From: Mycobacterium sp. GA-1199
Lineage (GTDB): Bacteria; Actinomycetota; Actinomycetes; Mycobacteriales; Mycobacteriaceae
Direction of reading: 5' to 3'
Length of the DNA stretch: 64,000 nt
Assembly (NCBI RefSeq): GCF_001500045.1
Contig: NZ_LQIX01000020.1
Location: 1 to 64,000 of the forward strand
The position numbers and the translations under genes were made by a program. Numbering within the stretch: position 1 is the first letter of the stretch; the number at the start of each line of letters is the position of its first letter. Of the stretch, positions 51,901 through 60,298 are shown piece after piece. Under the pieces are notes generated by a model that saw only the letters and a list, made by a program, of their open reading frames with translations, did no database searches and was not told the DNA's origin.

Positions 51901-52124
51901 GCGATCACGGCAACGAGTTCGCCGACGCTGTAGGTGCCACCGACCTCGACCTTCCAGGTCACGACACCGGACGTCGGGGCCTCGATATCCATTTCCACCT
52001 TGTCGGTGGCGATTGCGTACAGCGGCTCGCCTTCGCTGACCGTTCCGCCGTCGGGGACGTGAATCTCGGTCAGTTCGGCTTCGGTGATCGCGTCGCCCGG
52101 CTTGGGAATTCGTATCTCGGTCAT
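51897..52124 (-). CDS. free-standing lipoyl-domain carrier protein
   Basis: This 75-residue protein is just one lipoyl/biotinyl domain: MTEIRIPKPGDAITEAEL, then the modification motif ATDKVEMDI with Lys42, and GELVAVIA at the end. In 2-oxoacid dehydrogenase complexes this swinging arm accepts the acyl group from E1. Here it is not joined to an E2 acyltransferase core. It overlaps the E1 gene (ATGA) upstream and the crotonase downstream, so it surely works with this E1. Confidence 0.85.
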   Translation of the reverse strand: MTEIRIPKPGDAITEAELTEIHVPDGGTVSEGEPLYAIATDKVEMDIEAPTSGVVTWKVEVGGTYSVGELVAVIA

Positions 52125-54142
52125 GTGATCCTCCTGACGGCCTCGCTGAGCTTCCCGGCGTCAGGGCGGCAGGCCGCCTCCAGCGTCGCGGCCCGCGGCA
52201 CCGGGGTGTAGGTGCCCGCCACGCGCTGGATCGGCGCCGCGAGCTCGCCGAAGAGCTCGGTGCCGACGGCGGCGGCGATCTCGGCGCCCGGCCCGCAGAA
52301 GCCGACCGATTCATGGGCGACGACAAGGTGTTTGGTCCTTCCGACCGAATCCAGAACGGCTTGGAGGTCCAGCGGGACGAGCGTCCGCAGATCGAGGACC
52401 TCGACCGAGACGCCCTCGTCCTGGAGTGTGTTCGCCGCCTCCAAGGCTGCGTGCACCATGACGCCGTAGGTGCAGATGGTGACGTCGCTACCGGCCCGCT
52501 TGATATCGGCCTGCCCGAGCGGAATGACGTAGTCGGCCACCGGAACCGGCCCCTTGCCGCCGCCGTAGTACAGCTTCATCGATTCGATGAACAGGCATGG
52601 GTCGTCCTCCCGCAGGCACGCATTGAGCAGACCCGCGGCATCCGCCGCGGTGCTGGGCCAGACGACCTTGAGCCCCGGTGAGTGCATCGCCCAGGCCTCG
52701 ACGGCTTGCGAATGCTGGGGGCCGGCACCGGTTCCCACCATTGTCCGGATCACCAACGGTGCGCCTCGACGGCCGTCGGACATGTAGCGGACCTTCGCAG
52801 CGTGGTTGGTGATCTGGTCCATCGCCACACCGAGGAAGTCCATGAACATCAATTCCGCGACCGGGCGCAGACCGGCGAGCGAAGCACCGAGGGCCGCCCC
52901 GATGATCGACGACTCCGCGATCGGGGTGTCACGCACCCGCTGCTCGCCGTACTTGGCCGAGAGCCCCGCGGTGATCTTGAACATGCCGCCGCCGGAGCGA
53001 TCGCCGATGTCCTCGCCCAGCAGGATGATCGAGTCGTCGGCGGCCATCGCTCGGTCGAGGGTGCGATGAATCGCCTGCACCAGCCCGAGGTCCTCGGTCT
53101 CACCTTCGGGCAGCGACACACGCGCCGCCGTGCCCGGGGCCAACTCAGACCCGTTGTCCGCGAACACATCGTTCGTGAGTTCCTCGGCCTCGAGTGACTC
53201 GGCGTCGCGGGCGGCGGCGAAGGCGGATTCGACCTTTTCCGACACTTCGGCGTCGATCCGATCGAGGTCGTCGGCGGTGGCGGTCCCCTCCTCGACCAGT
53301 CGGCGCCGGTAGCGATCGAACGGCGGGTCGGCGCGTCTGGCCGCCAGCTCGTCGGGATCGGCGTAGGCCATGCCGTCACCGAAGTAGTGGCCCTGCAACC
53401 GGTAGGCGACCGCCTCGACGAACGTGGGACCGTCGCCCGATCGTGCGCGTGCGACGGCCTCTGACACGGCGTGGTGGACGGCCTGGGGGTCGGTGCCGTC
53501 GACCGTCGCGCCTGGCATGTCGTATCCGGCGGCCCGGTCCGACAGCCGGGCGGTCCGGGTGTATCGCGACATCGCCGTGCACTCCGCCCACGCGTTGTTC
53601 TGGCAGAAGAACACCACCGGAAGGGACCACAGCGCCGCCATGTTCATCGCCTCGTGCATATAGCCGATGCTGGTGGCACCGTCGCCGAAGCTGACGAGCA
53701 CCACCTGCCCGGTGCCGCGGATCGACGCGGCCAGTGCGATGCCGTTCGCGATCAGCGGACCCGCCCCCACGATGCCCGTCGTCCACGCGATGCCATGGTC
53801 GGGATCGGAGATTCCCATGGCACCGGCCTTACCTCGAGACAGCCCGGTGTTTCGACCGAGGATCTCGCCGAAATAGCCGGCCAGGTCGATGCCCTTGGCG
53901 ACGACATCGCCCAGACCGCGGTACGTGCTGACGAGTTGATCGGTGTCGGACAGCGCCAGCGCGGCACCTGCCGACATCGCCTCCTGACCGTCGACGGGCC
54001 AATAGCTCATCGCGATCTCACCCGAAGACAAGCCTTTTCGGATCCGTTGATCGGCGTGCTGCACCTTGCTCATCAGGCGGTACAACTCGATCGCGCGATC
54101 GTTGGTCGATGACTGTGCCTCGGTGTCCAACTGGGTGGCCAT
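52121..54142 (-). CDS. fused 2-oxoacid dehydrogenase E1 (alpha and beta in one chain)
   Basis: This 673-residue thiamine-diphosphate enzyme consists of an alpha part (about residues 1-335) with the cofactor motif GDG (153-155) to NN (182-183), then a beta part (about 345-673) beginning LVQAIHRTLDRAMAADDSIILLGEDIG. The beta part ends with a transketolase C-terminal domain (VVAHESVGFCGPGAEIAA). Separate alpha and beta chains are more usual. It would decarboxylate a 2-oxo acid (pyruvate-, acetoin- or branched-type) and acylate the neighbouring lipoyl protein. ATG 54142 follows AAGGAG by six bases, preferred over 54163. E2 and E3 are not in the window. Confidence 0.88.
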   Translation of the reverse strand: MATQLDTEAQSSTNDRAIELYRLMSKVQHADQRIRKGLSSGEIAMSYWPVDGQEAMSAGAALALSDTDQLVSTYRGLGDVVAKGIDLAGYFGEILGRNTGLSRGKAGAMGISDPDHGIAWTTGIVGAGPLIANGIALAASIRGTGQVVLVSFGDGATSIGYMHEAMNMAALWSLPVVFFCQNNAWAECTAMSRYTRTARLSDRAAGYDMPGATVDGTDPQAVHHAVSEAVARARSGDGPTFVEAVAYRLQGHYFGDGMAYADPDELAARRADPPFDRYRRRLVEEGTATADDLDRIDAEVSEKVESAFAAARDAESLEAEELTNDVFADNGSELAPGTAARVSLPEGETEDLGLVQAIHRTLDRAMAADDSIILLGEDIGDRSGGGMFKITAGLSAKYGEQRVRDTPIAESSIIGAALGASLAGLRPVAELMFMDFLGVAMDQITNHAAKVRYMSDGRRGAPLVIRTMVGTGAGPQHSQAVEAWAMHSPGLKVVWPSTAADAAGLLNACLREDDPCLFIESMKLYYGGGKGPVPVADYVIPLGQADIKRAGSDVTICTYGVMVHAALEAANTLQDEGVSVEVLDLRTLVPLDLQAVLDSVGRTKHLVVAHESVGFCGPGAEIAAAVGTELFGELAAPIQRVAGTYTPVPRAATLEAACRPDAGKLSEAVRRIT

Positions 54143-54198
54143 TGAATCTCCTTGCCCGCGCACTTCGGCTGCGGCGATTCTACAACATGACGAAATTT

Positions 54199-54210
54199 GT
54201 TCAGTCGTTC
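54199..54210. promoter_or_regulatory. GTTC-N4-GTTC element upstream of the E1 operon
   Basis: GTTCAGTCGTTC has GTTC at 54199 and 54207. It overlaps the 3' end of the NTF2-like gene. Read leftward it lies 5' of TAGAAT (54182-54177), a plausible -10 box for the E1 gene. Confidence 0.45.
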
Positions 54211-54602
54211 TGTTTGGTGACGCCTTTCAGCTGTTCAGCGAACAGCATCCGGTCGAAATAACATCTCTCCAAGATCAACCCGGCGCCGTCGAAACCGAAG
54301 ACATTCATGCTGAGCGTGTCGAACTCGGTACCGGGGCAGGTCGTTCTCGTCTCCACCGCCAGGCCGTCGGGGCCGTGGTAGATGGCCTCCGCCGAGTAGT
54401 GCAGCCACGGCAGTTCCTCCCACTGCCGCAGGATCATCTGCCGGACGGCGGTGTCACCCTCGTAAACGGTTGCACTGGGCACGATTTCGTACCGGGGGTG
54501 GGCGAAGGTGGCCATGACCGCCTCGAGATCGCGAGCGTTCTCGCCTGCGACGTGGCGAAGCACGATCTCCTCGCGGATTTGCCGCAAGTCGGCGCTGCTC
54601 AT
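54201..54602 (-). CDS. NTF2/SnoaL-like protein
   Basis: This 133-residue cone-fold protein begins LRQIREEIVLRHVAGENARDLEAVMATF. It has YEGDTAVRQMILRQWEELPWLHYSAEAIYHGPDGLAVETR. Start ATG 54602 overlaps the DUF35 stop as ATGA. It is the last gene of a leftward operon from 58735 (LLM, ligase, thiolase, DUF35, NTF2). The substrate is unknown; isomerase or hydratase activity is possible. Confidence 0.8.
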   Translation of the reverse strand: MSSADLRQIREEIVLRHVAGENARDLEAVMATFAHPRYEIVPSATVYEGDTAVRQMILRQWEELPWLHYSAEAIYHGPDGLAVETRTTCPGTEFDTLSMNVFGFDGAGLILERCYFDRMLFAEQLKGVTKQND

Positions 54603-55009
54603 CAGGGCTCGAACACCGGGAGGTTGCGCCCGTCGTCGAGCGGCATCCAGCCGACGAATACCTCGTCGCCCACCGACGGCGGTGGTCCGAAGACGTTCGA
54701 CATGATCCGAGCACCTTCGTCCAGGTCGACCAGCACGACCGAGTACGGCACCCGGTCGGCAAACCCCGGATGGGCGGCGCGGTGGTGCACGCTGACCGCG
54801 TGGACGACGCCCTGCCCGCTCAGTTGCTCCCACTGCAGCGAGAACTCTCCACAGTGCGGGCACACGTGCCGGGGATACCAGACCAGGTGACGGCATCCCG
54901 TACAGCGCTGCATGACCAGTCGGTGCTTACGGGTCGCATCCCAGAACGGCGCCGAAACCGCACTGGGCTCGGGCACCGGCAATCCGTTGCTCTTGGCTTC
55001 GTTGGTCAT
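54602..55009 (-). CDS. DUF35 Zn-ribbon/OB-fold protein
   Basis: This 135-residue protein has a complete zinc ribbon (Cys36, Cys39, Cys50, Cys53) and an OB fold (GQGVVHAVSVHHRAAHPGF, PYSVVLVDLDEGARIMSNV). It is adjacent to and overlaps the thiolase-like gene at 55006, a canonical DUF35/thiolase pair. Unlike the homologues at 16.7 and 27.9 kb it keeps all four Cys residues. Confidence 0.85.
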   Translation of the reverse strand: MTNEAKSNGLPVPEPSAVSAPFWDATRKHRLVMQRCTGCRHLVWYPRHVCPHCGEFSLQWEQLSGQGVVHAVSVHHRAAHPGFADRVPYSVVLVDLDEGARIMSNVFGPPPSVGDEVFVGWMPLDDGRNLPVFEP

Positions 55010-56175
55010 AGCACCGCCTCCGTTCCGAGGATGACCGTCGAGGTCGCAGACAACACGCCCCCGGTGCCGTGCGCAAGGGCGGTCTGGGCGCCGGGAACCT
55101 GTCGCTCACCGCATTCTCCCCGCACCTGGCGGACGGCTTCGACAAGCAGGAAGGCGCCGAACGCGCCCGGATGCGTGTAGGCGAGCCCTCCCCCGCTGGT
55201 CTGGCCGGGCAGCGCGCCGCCGGGTGCGAGCACCCCCTCCGCGACGAACGGCCCGCCCTCGCCCTTCTTGCAGAACCCGAGGTCCTCGAGCGCGAGCAGC
55301 ACGGTGATGGTGAACGAGTCGTACAACTGCACAACGTCGATGTCGTCGGGACTCAGGCCCGCGGTGGCGAACGCCGCGGGCCCCGACACCGCACCCGGGG
55401 TGACGGTCAGGTCGGGCATCTGCGTGATCATGGCGTGCGATGCCGCCGACGTCGCGCCGAGTACGTAGGCCGGCCTGCCGAGATCGCGGGCCCGTTCCGC
55501 ACTGGTGAGCACGATCGCGGCGGCGCCGTCGGTGACCAGGCAACACTCCAGCTTGTGAATGGGTTCGGTGAGGTAGCCGGAATTCAGGACGTCGTCGACG
55601 GTGATCGGATCCCGTTGATTGGCGCGGGGATTGCGGACCGCCCATGCCCGGGTGTCTACCGCAATCTGCGCGAGCTGTTCGGCGGTGGTGCCGTAGACCG
55701 CCATGTGCCGGTTGGCGGCAAGCGCGTACGCACTGAGCGGAAGCATGACGCCGAACGGGGTCTCCCACTCGAGCCGTTCAGGTGTGGCGAACACCCCGAG
55801 GCCCTTCTCGCCGCGCTTGCGGGCCGCACGTGGGGTCGACGCGTAAACGATGACGACGGTTTCGGCGAGGCCGGCGGCGATCGCGGCGGCGGCGTGTTCG
55901 ACGTACAGCCCGTAGCTCGCGCCCCCGGTCTGCGTGACATCGGTGAATTTCGGTGTGATTCCGAGGTATTCGGCCAGTTCGACCGAGTGCATCAGGGTAC
56001 CGCCGGTGCACGTGCACAGGCCGTCCACGTCGCTGAGCGACAGGCCGGCGTCCGCGAGCGCCGCGCTGATCACGCGGGCCTCGAGTTCTCGTAGCGGTAT
56101 GTCGATGACGCCGGACGGCGACACCTCGTCGGCGACACCGACGATGGCGGCGGCGCCGCGAATGTTGTTGTTCAC
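55006..56175 (-). CDS. thiolase-like protein, DUF35 partner
   Basis: This 389-residue thiolase fold begins IRGAAAIVGVADEVSPSG. The loop at the usual Cys reads DVTQTGGASYGL, without Cys. It keeps DDIDVVQLYDSFTITVLLALEDLGFC and SGGGLAYTHPGAFGAFLLVE. This is the lipid-transfer/aldolase-like pattern. Start GTG 56175 overlaps the ligase stop as GTGA; a longer frame upstream is shadow. It probably performs a retro-aldol or acyl transfer step with the DUF35 protein. Confidence 0.83.
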   Translation of the reverse strand: MNNNIRGAAAIVGVADEVSPSGVIDIPLRELEARVISAALADAGLSLSDVDGLCTCTGGTLMHSVELAEYLGITPKFTDVTQTGGASYGLYVEHAAAAIAAGLAETVVIVYASTPRAARKRGEKGLGVFATPERLEWETPFGVMLPLSAYALAANRHMAVYGTTAEQLAQIAVDTRAWAVRNPRANQRDPITVDDVLNSGYLTEPIHKLECCLVTDGAAAIVLTSAERARDLGRPAYVLGATSAASHAMITQMPDLTVTPGAVSGPAAFATAGLSPDDIDVVQLYDSFTITVLLALEDLGFCKKGEGGPFVAEGVLAPGGALPGQTSGGGLAYTHPGAFGAFLLVEAVRQVRGECGERQVPGAQTALAHGTGGVLSATSTVILGTEAVL

Positions 56176-57665
56176 GTCGGCTCCTGTCCGAACAGTTCCC
56201 GCAGTGCGGGCTGGCTCACCTTCAGAGACGGGGTGCGCGGCAGTTCGTCGACCACCAACAACCGTGCGGGGACTTGATATCGGGTGAGCCGCTGACGAAG
56301 GAAATCCATCAGCTCGTCGGGTCCGACATGGGCGCCGTCGACGAGCTCCACCGCGGCGACCGGTACCGCGCCCAACCGCGCATCCGGGAGCCCGGCAACG
56401 CCGGCGTCGCGCACCGCGGGGTGGCTGCGCAATGCGTCGACGACGTCGGCCGGGGAGATCTTGAAGCCTCCGCGGATGATGGCGTCGTCGGTGCGCCCGT
56501 CGACGTAAAGGAAGCCGTCTTCGTCGAGGCGACCGAGGTCCGTGGTGCGCACCCACTCGCCGCCGCGGGTGCGCACCTCGATCTGCCCCTGCGTCCCAGT
56601 CGGCATCTCGGTGCCGTCATCCGGGGAGACGATACGAACCTCGCGGCCACGCTGCGGGCGGCCGACGCTGCCCCGCTTGGTCTTTGCCCACTCACGGTGC
56701 AGCGCCAGATTCCAGCCTGCGACGCCCCCGGCAAACTCGGTGGCCCCGTAGGACGGCAACACCGCGACGTTGTAACGGGCCTCGAAGGCTTCCTGCAGGT
56801 CGACCGGCAGTGGTGCCGTGCCGGAGGTGACGACCTGCACGCTGGAGAAGACGTCCGGCGGCACCGCGGCGTCGAGCACCATAGCCAGCGCCGACGGCAC
56901 AAGGCTGACCGCCTTCGGACGGTGCCGCACGACAAGGTCGACGAAATCGTCCACCCGAAAGCGCTCCAGCAGCGCGATCCTGCGGCCCTCACAGATGTTC
57001 AGCAGCGTGCGGAACAGCCCGGACATGTGGACTAGCGGTGAGCTGATGATCGCTATACCGGATCGCAGTCGAACACGGCCGGCATCGCCGGTGCCGTAGT
57101 GGGCTCCCGCAGCATCGACGGTGTGCTCAAACGATCTGTAGGACAACGGGACCCGTTTCGGCGGGCCGGTGGTGCCGCTGGTGAGCATCTCGACCGCCAC
57201 ACCATCCTGCACCGGACGGAACGGGCCCGGGCCACGGCGCTCGAGCCCGTCGACCGTCCGCAACGCAACCGGGTCGGTGCCGACTTCCAGACCGAGCGCG
57301 CCCGAGGCCGCCGCCGTAATCGCGGGTCGACGCCAGTCCGCACCGAGTGCGATCACCGCGGGCAACCGGAGCTGCTCGATGTCGGCGGCGAGCCGGGTGT
57401 CCCCACTCCCGGCATTGATCGTGACGACGCAGCCATTGACGAGTAGGACCCCGAGCAGCGCCGCCACCATGGCCGGATGGTTGCGCAGGATCAGACCGAC
57501 TGGCGAGCCGGTGCCCAATCCGGCGGCGCTCAACCGGCTCTCGACCGCAGTCGCAATGTGGCCGATCGTTTCCCAGTCGGTCCAGACGCCCCGGTACTCG
57601 ATGGCTTCTGCCGCCGGATCCAGTGCCAGCACGGCACGGATCCGGGTCGGAAGCTGTTGACTCAA
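56172..57665 (-). CDS. acyl-CoA synthetase (AMP-forming)
   Basis: This 497-residue ANL-superfamily ligase has the phosphate-loop motif MLTSGTTGPPKRVPLSY, LPSYGATEFAGG, the hinge VDGRTDDAIIRGGFKISP, and a C-terminal Lys in TPSLKVSQPALREL. It forms an acyl-CoA from a free acid through an acyl-adenylate. Start TTG 57665 overlaps the LLM stop by TTGA. It would be the entry activation step for this operon. Confidence 0.88.
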   Translation of the reverse strand: MSQQLPTRIRAVLALDPAAEAIEYRGVWTDWETIGHIATAVESRLSAAGLGTGSPVGLILRNHPAMVAALLGVLLVNGCVVTINAGSGDTRLAADIEQLRLPAVIALGADWRRPAITAAASGALGLEVGTDPVALRTVDGLERRGPGPFRPVQDGVAVEMLTSGTTGPPKRVPLSYRSFEHTVDAAGAHYGTGDAGRVRLRSGIAIISSPLVHMSGLFRTLLNICEGRRIALLERFRVDDFVDLVVRHRPKAVSLVPSALAMVLDAAVPPDVFSSVQVVTSGTAPLPVDLQEAFEARYNVAVLPSYGATEFAGGVAGWNLALHREWAKTKRGSVGRPQRGREVRIVSPDDGTEMPTGTQGQIEVRTRGGEWVRTTDLGRLDEDGFLYVDGRTDDAIIRGGFKISPADVVDALRSHPAVRDAGVAGLPDARLGAVPVAAVELVDGAHVGPDELMDFLRQRLTRYQVPARLLVVDELPRTPSLKVSQPALRELFGQEPT

Positions 57666-58735
57666 GCTGACGCTGCCGCGAGTTCGGTCGCCGCAGGAAT
57701 CACCTCTTCGGCGAACAGCTTCATGGAGTCACGGACTTTCGCGCGATCCATCGCCCCACCCCGCGACATCCGCAATATGATGTTGCGCCATCCCATGTCG
57801 ATGACGGTGCGCATCTTCTCGATGATCCGGTCGGGATTGCCCATCAAGGTGAGATGAGAGTTGAGCACCTGCTCGTAGCTCTGCTTGTCGTGCTTCTCGA
57901 ACCAGTCGGCGTACGCCTTGTAATCTGCTGGGATCTCCCCGCCGCGCTCGAAGGGACTCGAATACTTGCGATGCGTCACGATGGACAACTCGACGCTCTC
58001 GCGAGGATACGTCCGGGCGAACCCGTCGTCTTCATGGCAGAACGCGTTCAGCAGCGCCCAGACGTTGCCGGTGGCCGCGGTGAGCCCCTTCTTCTCCTGT
58101 GTCTGGAGATAGATGTCCAACGCACCCTGCAGGTCTGGGTCTACCTGGTACGGGTTGCCGATGATGGCGCCGAAGCCCTTGTCCGCCAACCATTCGAAGC
58201 TCGACGGCGTCTTCATCACCGTCCCCCATACCGGAATCGGATGCTGCACCGGACGGGGATGGATGGTGACATCCTGCAGCTGCCAATACTCTCCGTGGTA
58301 AGTGACGTTCTCCTCGGTGAGCAACCGGTTGACGATCTCGACGCACTCCTGGTATCGAGCGGTGGCCTCATCCATCGGGATGCTGAACCCCTTGAACTCG
58401 TGGGCCTGGTAGCCCCGCCCGAAGCCGGCATCGAATCGACCCCCGCTGAGGTTGTCCGCCATGGCGATTCGTTCCGCGAGATGGATGGGGTCGTGGAAGG
58501 GCGCGACCATGCAGGCGGTGCCGATGCGGATCCGATCGGTCTGGGCGGCGATCGCCGCCGCAACCAGCGGAAGGTCCGCCAGCGCGCCATACGGCGAGAA
58601 GTGATGTTCGGCCAACCAGACCTCGTCGTAACCGAATTCCTCGGCCCAGCGCGCCTCCTCGAGCACGTTGGCGAACACCTCCGCATGGGTGAGGTGGTTG
58701 GGTTTGTCACCGAGGATGAATACGCCGAACCGCAC
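57662..58735 (-). CDS. LLM-class flavin-dependent oxidoreductase
   Basis: This 357-residue luciferase-like monooxygenase has FGVFILGDKPNHLTHAEV, YDEVWLAEHHFSPYG, the QTDRIRIGTACMVAPFHDP strand and SGGRFDAGFGRGYQ. The EHHFSPYG motif is typical of FMN-reduced luciferase-type monooxygenases. Start GTG 58735 follows GGAGG by eight bases; the longer frame runs into the divergent gene. It is first of the 58.7-54.2 kb operon. A long palindrome overlaps its promoter. Confidence 0.86.
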   Translation of the reverse strand: MRFGVFILGDKPNHLTHAEVFANVLEEARWAEEFGYDEVWLAEHHFSPYGALADLPLVAAAIAAQTDRIRIGTACMVAPFHDPIHLAERIAMADNLSGGRFDAGFGRGYQAHEFKGFSIPMDEATARYQECVEIVNRLLTEENVTYHGEYWQLQDVTIHPRPVQHPIPVWGTVMKTPSSFEWLADKGFGAIIGNPYQVDPDLQGALDIYLQTQEKKGLTAATGNVWALLNAFCHEDDGFARTYPRESVELSIVTHRKYSSPFERGGEIPADYKAYADWFEKHDKQSYEQVLNSHLTLMGNPDRIIEKMRTVIDMGWRNIILRMSRGGAMDRAKVRDSMKLFAEEVIPAATELAAASA

Positions 58736-58753
58736 GCCGCTACCTCCGCCGAG

Positions 58754-58782
58754 AATATAGTTGCAGTTACTGCGACTATATT
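58754..58782. promoter_or_regulatory. 29-bp palindromic operator at the LLM promoter
   Basis: Two 13-bp arms, AATATAGTTGCAG and CTGCGACTATATT, separated by TTA, are reverse complements at 12 of 13 positions. Read leftward, the TATATT inside one arm is a -10 box 20 bases upstream of the LLM start. The size and symmetry fit a TetR- or GntR-type dimer operator; the TetR gene at 59.7 kb is the nearest candidate. Confidence 0.55.
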
Positions 58783-58809
58783 GCACGATTGAACAAATAT
58801 CGTCAATCC

Positions 58810-58821
58810 GTTCTATTGTTG
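58810..58821. promoter_or_regulatory. island element upstream of the MaoC gene
   Basis: GTTCTATTGTTG (reverse complement CAACAATAGAAC) matches the consensus at 11 of 12 positions. It contains TATTGT (58814-58819), ten bases before the GTG start of the MaoC gene. GAAC (58791-58794) adds another half-site on the other side. Confidence 0.55.
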
Positions 58822-58829
58822 GAGGACGC

Positions 58830-59672
58830 GTGACCGCACGTGTGACGGTCTCCCCCGCGGCGGTCGGCACCGCACTGCCCCCTACGACACATCGTTGGAC
58901 GCCCACCGATGTCATCCTCTACGCCCTCGGCGTCGGAGCACGTCCGCCGGCAGAGCGCCATCTGCTCGACGAACATGTCGGGCCCGCCGTGTTGCCGACC
59001 TACGCGTTGGTCGCCAACTGGTGGGCGGTCAAGGATCTGCGCACCATACTCGACCTCGGCACTTCCCCCATCGTGCATGCGGCGCAGTCCTTGAGCCTGG
59101 AGCGCCCAGTCGTCGCCGGCGGCGAGATTTCCGTTGCTGCAGAGGTGACCGCGCTGTGGGACACCGGAAAGCATGCGGTCATCGAGGTGACATCGACGGG
59201 CACCGACGCCGAAGGCCTCCTCTTTCAGGCCTCCTCACAGACGATGGTCCTCGGCGCCGGTGACTTCGGCGGGACGCGTCCGGCCTCGGCCGACCCGGCG
59301 CCCCACCGCGCGCCCGACGGGCTTTATACCGACGAGGTTCGCCCCGAGCAGGCGGCGATCTACCGGCTGAGCGGAGACCGCAACCCGTTGCACATCGACC
59401 CCGCCGCTGCCCGCAGATTCGGCTTCGACGATGTGTTCCTGCACGGTTTGTGCACGCTGGGCTTCGCGGCCAGGGCGCTGATCAACGTTGCCGGCGATGG
59501 CGATCCGTCGGCGCTCACCTCGATCAGCTGCCGCTTCGCCAAACCGGTGAGGCTCGCGTCCGAACTGCGCACGGAGATCTGGCGCGATGGCGCCGGACAG
59601 GTTCGGTTCCAGACCCTGCAGGGCGATGTCATTTCCCTCAGTTCGGGGACCGCAACGTTGGCAGGATGCTGA
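58830..59672 (+). CDS. MaoC-family double hot-dog (R)-enoyl-CoA hydratase
   Basis: This 280-residue protein has two hot-dog domains. The C-terminal one carries the hydratase-2 motif YRLSGDRNPLHIDPAAARRFGF with Asp and His, followed by LHGLCTLGF. The N-terminal domain lacks it, as usual in this two-domain type. It would hydrate an enoyl-CoA to an (R)-3-hydroxyacyl-CoA. The start GTG 58830 has GGAGG close upstream. It overlaps nothing but is three bases from the TetR gene. Confidence 0.87.
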   Translation: MTARVTVSPAAVGTALPPTTHRWTPTDVILYALGVGARPPAERHLLDEHVGPAVLPTYALVANWWAVKDLRTILDLGTSPIVHAAQSLSLERPVVAGGEISVAAEVTALWDTGKHAVIEVTSTGTDAEGLLFQASSQTMVLGAGDFGGTRPASADPAPHRAPDGLYTDEVRPEQAAIYRLSGDRNPLHIDPAAARRFGFDDVFLHGLCTLGFAARALINVAGDGDPSALTSISCRFAKPVRLASELRTEIWRDGAGQVRFQTLQGDVISLSSGTATLAGC

Positions 59673-59674
59673 GC

Positions 59675-60298
59675 ATGGACCAACGTCGCGCGCGGGGTCA
59701 GCGAAACCGCGATGCGCTCATCACAGCCGCCATCGAATTGTTCACCACCAACGGTTACGAGCAGACCACTGTCGAACAGATCGCCGAGCTGGCAGCCGTA
59801 TCGCCGAGAACGTTCTTTCACCATTTCGCCGCGAAGGAAGACATCCTCTTTCACGGCTACGCCGAACGCCTCGCGGAAGCCACCCGTCGTTTTCGTTCCG
59901 TTGACAGCGGTTCGTTGGCGGACGCACTCGCCGAGGCCTCCGAAGCGGTCGCCACGGCGATCACCGAGAACCCCGGCATCTTCTTGGTCCGGGCCAAGAT
60001 GTACAGCGATCTTCCCGCGCTACGCGCCACGATGCTGCGCATCAACGACGACTGGATCGACCAGATGACGTCAGAGGTCGCGCGGTGGCTGAGGGCCGAT
60101 CCGACGGTCGACGTGCGGCCGCGTCTGGCGGCCACGGTGATCAACGGCGCAAACCGGGCCGCGATCGACCTCTGGGTATCCGGCGGAGGGGTGGGCGATC
60201 TGGTCGCGATGATGGCGGAGGCCGTAGCCCTGGTGCGACCGACCGTCGACCGGATCGAGCGTGAGGCAAGAAACATTCGGAGCCGCCGTGTCGGATGA
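59675..60298 (+). CDS. TetR-family transcriptional regulator
   Basis: This 207-residue regulator has a clear N-terminal HTH: QRNRDALITAAIELFTTNGYEQTTVEQIAELA, then VSPRTFFHHFAAKEDIL. The C-terminal effector domain is of the mycobacterial TetR_C type. ATG 59675 is preferred (GGCAGG nine bases before); ATG 59666 is an alternative. It lies inside the catabolic operon MaoC-TetR-SDR and is the only regulator in the 20-64 kb island. It is therefore the first candidate to bind the GAAC-repeat element or the 58.77-kb palindrome. Confidence 0.87.
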   Translation: MDQRRARGQRNRDALITAAIELFTTNGYEQTTVEQIAELAAVSPRTFFHHFAAKEDILFHGYAERLAEATRRFRSVDSGSLADALAEASEAVATAITENPGIFLVRAKMYSDLPALRATMLRINDDWIDQMTSEVARWLRADPTVDVRPRLAATVINGANRAAIDLWVSGGGVGDLVAMMAEAVALVRPTVDRIEREARNIRSRRVG

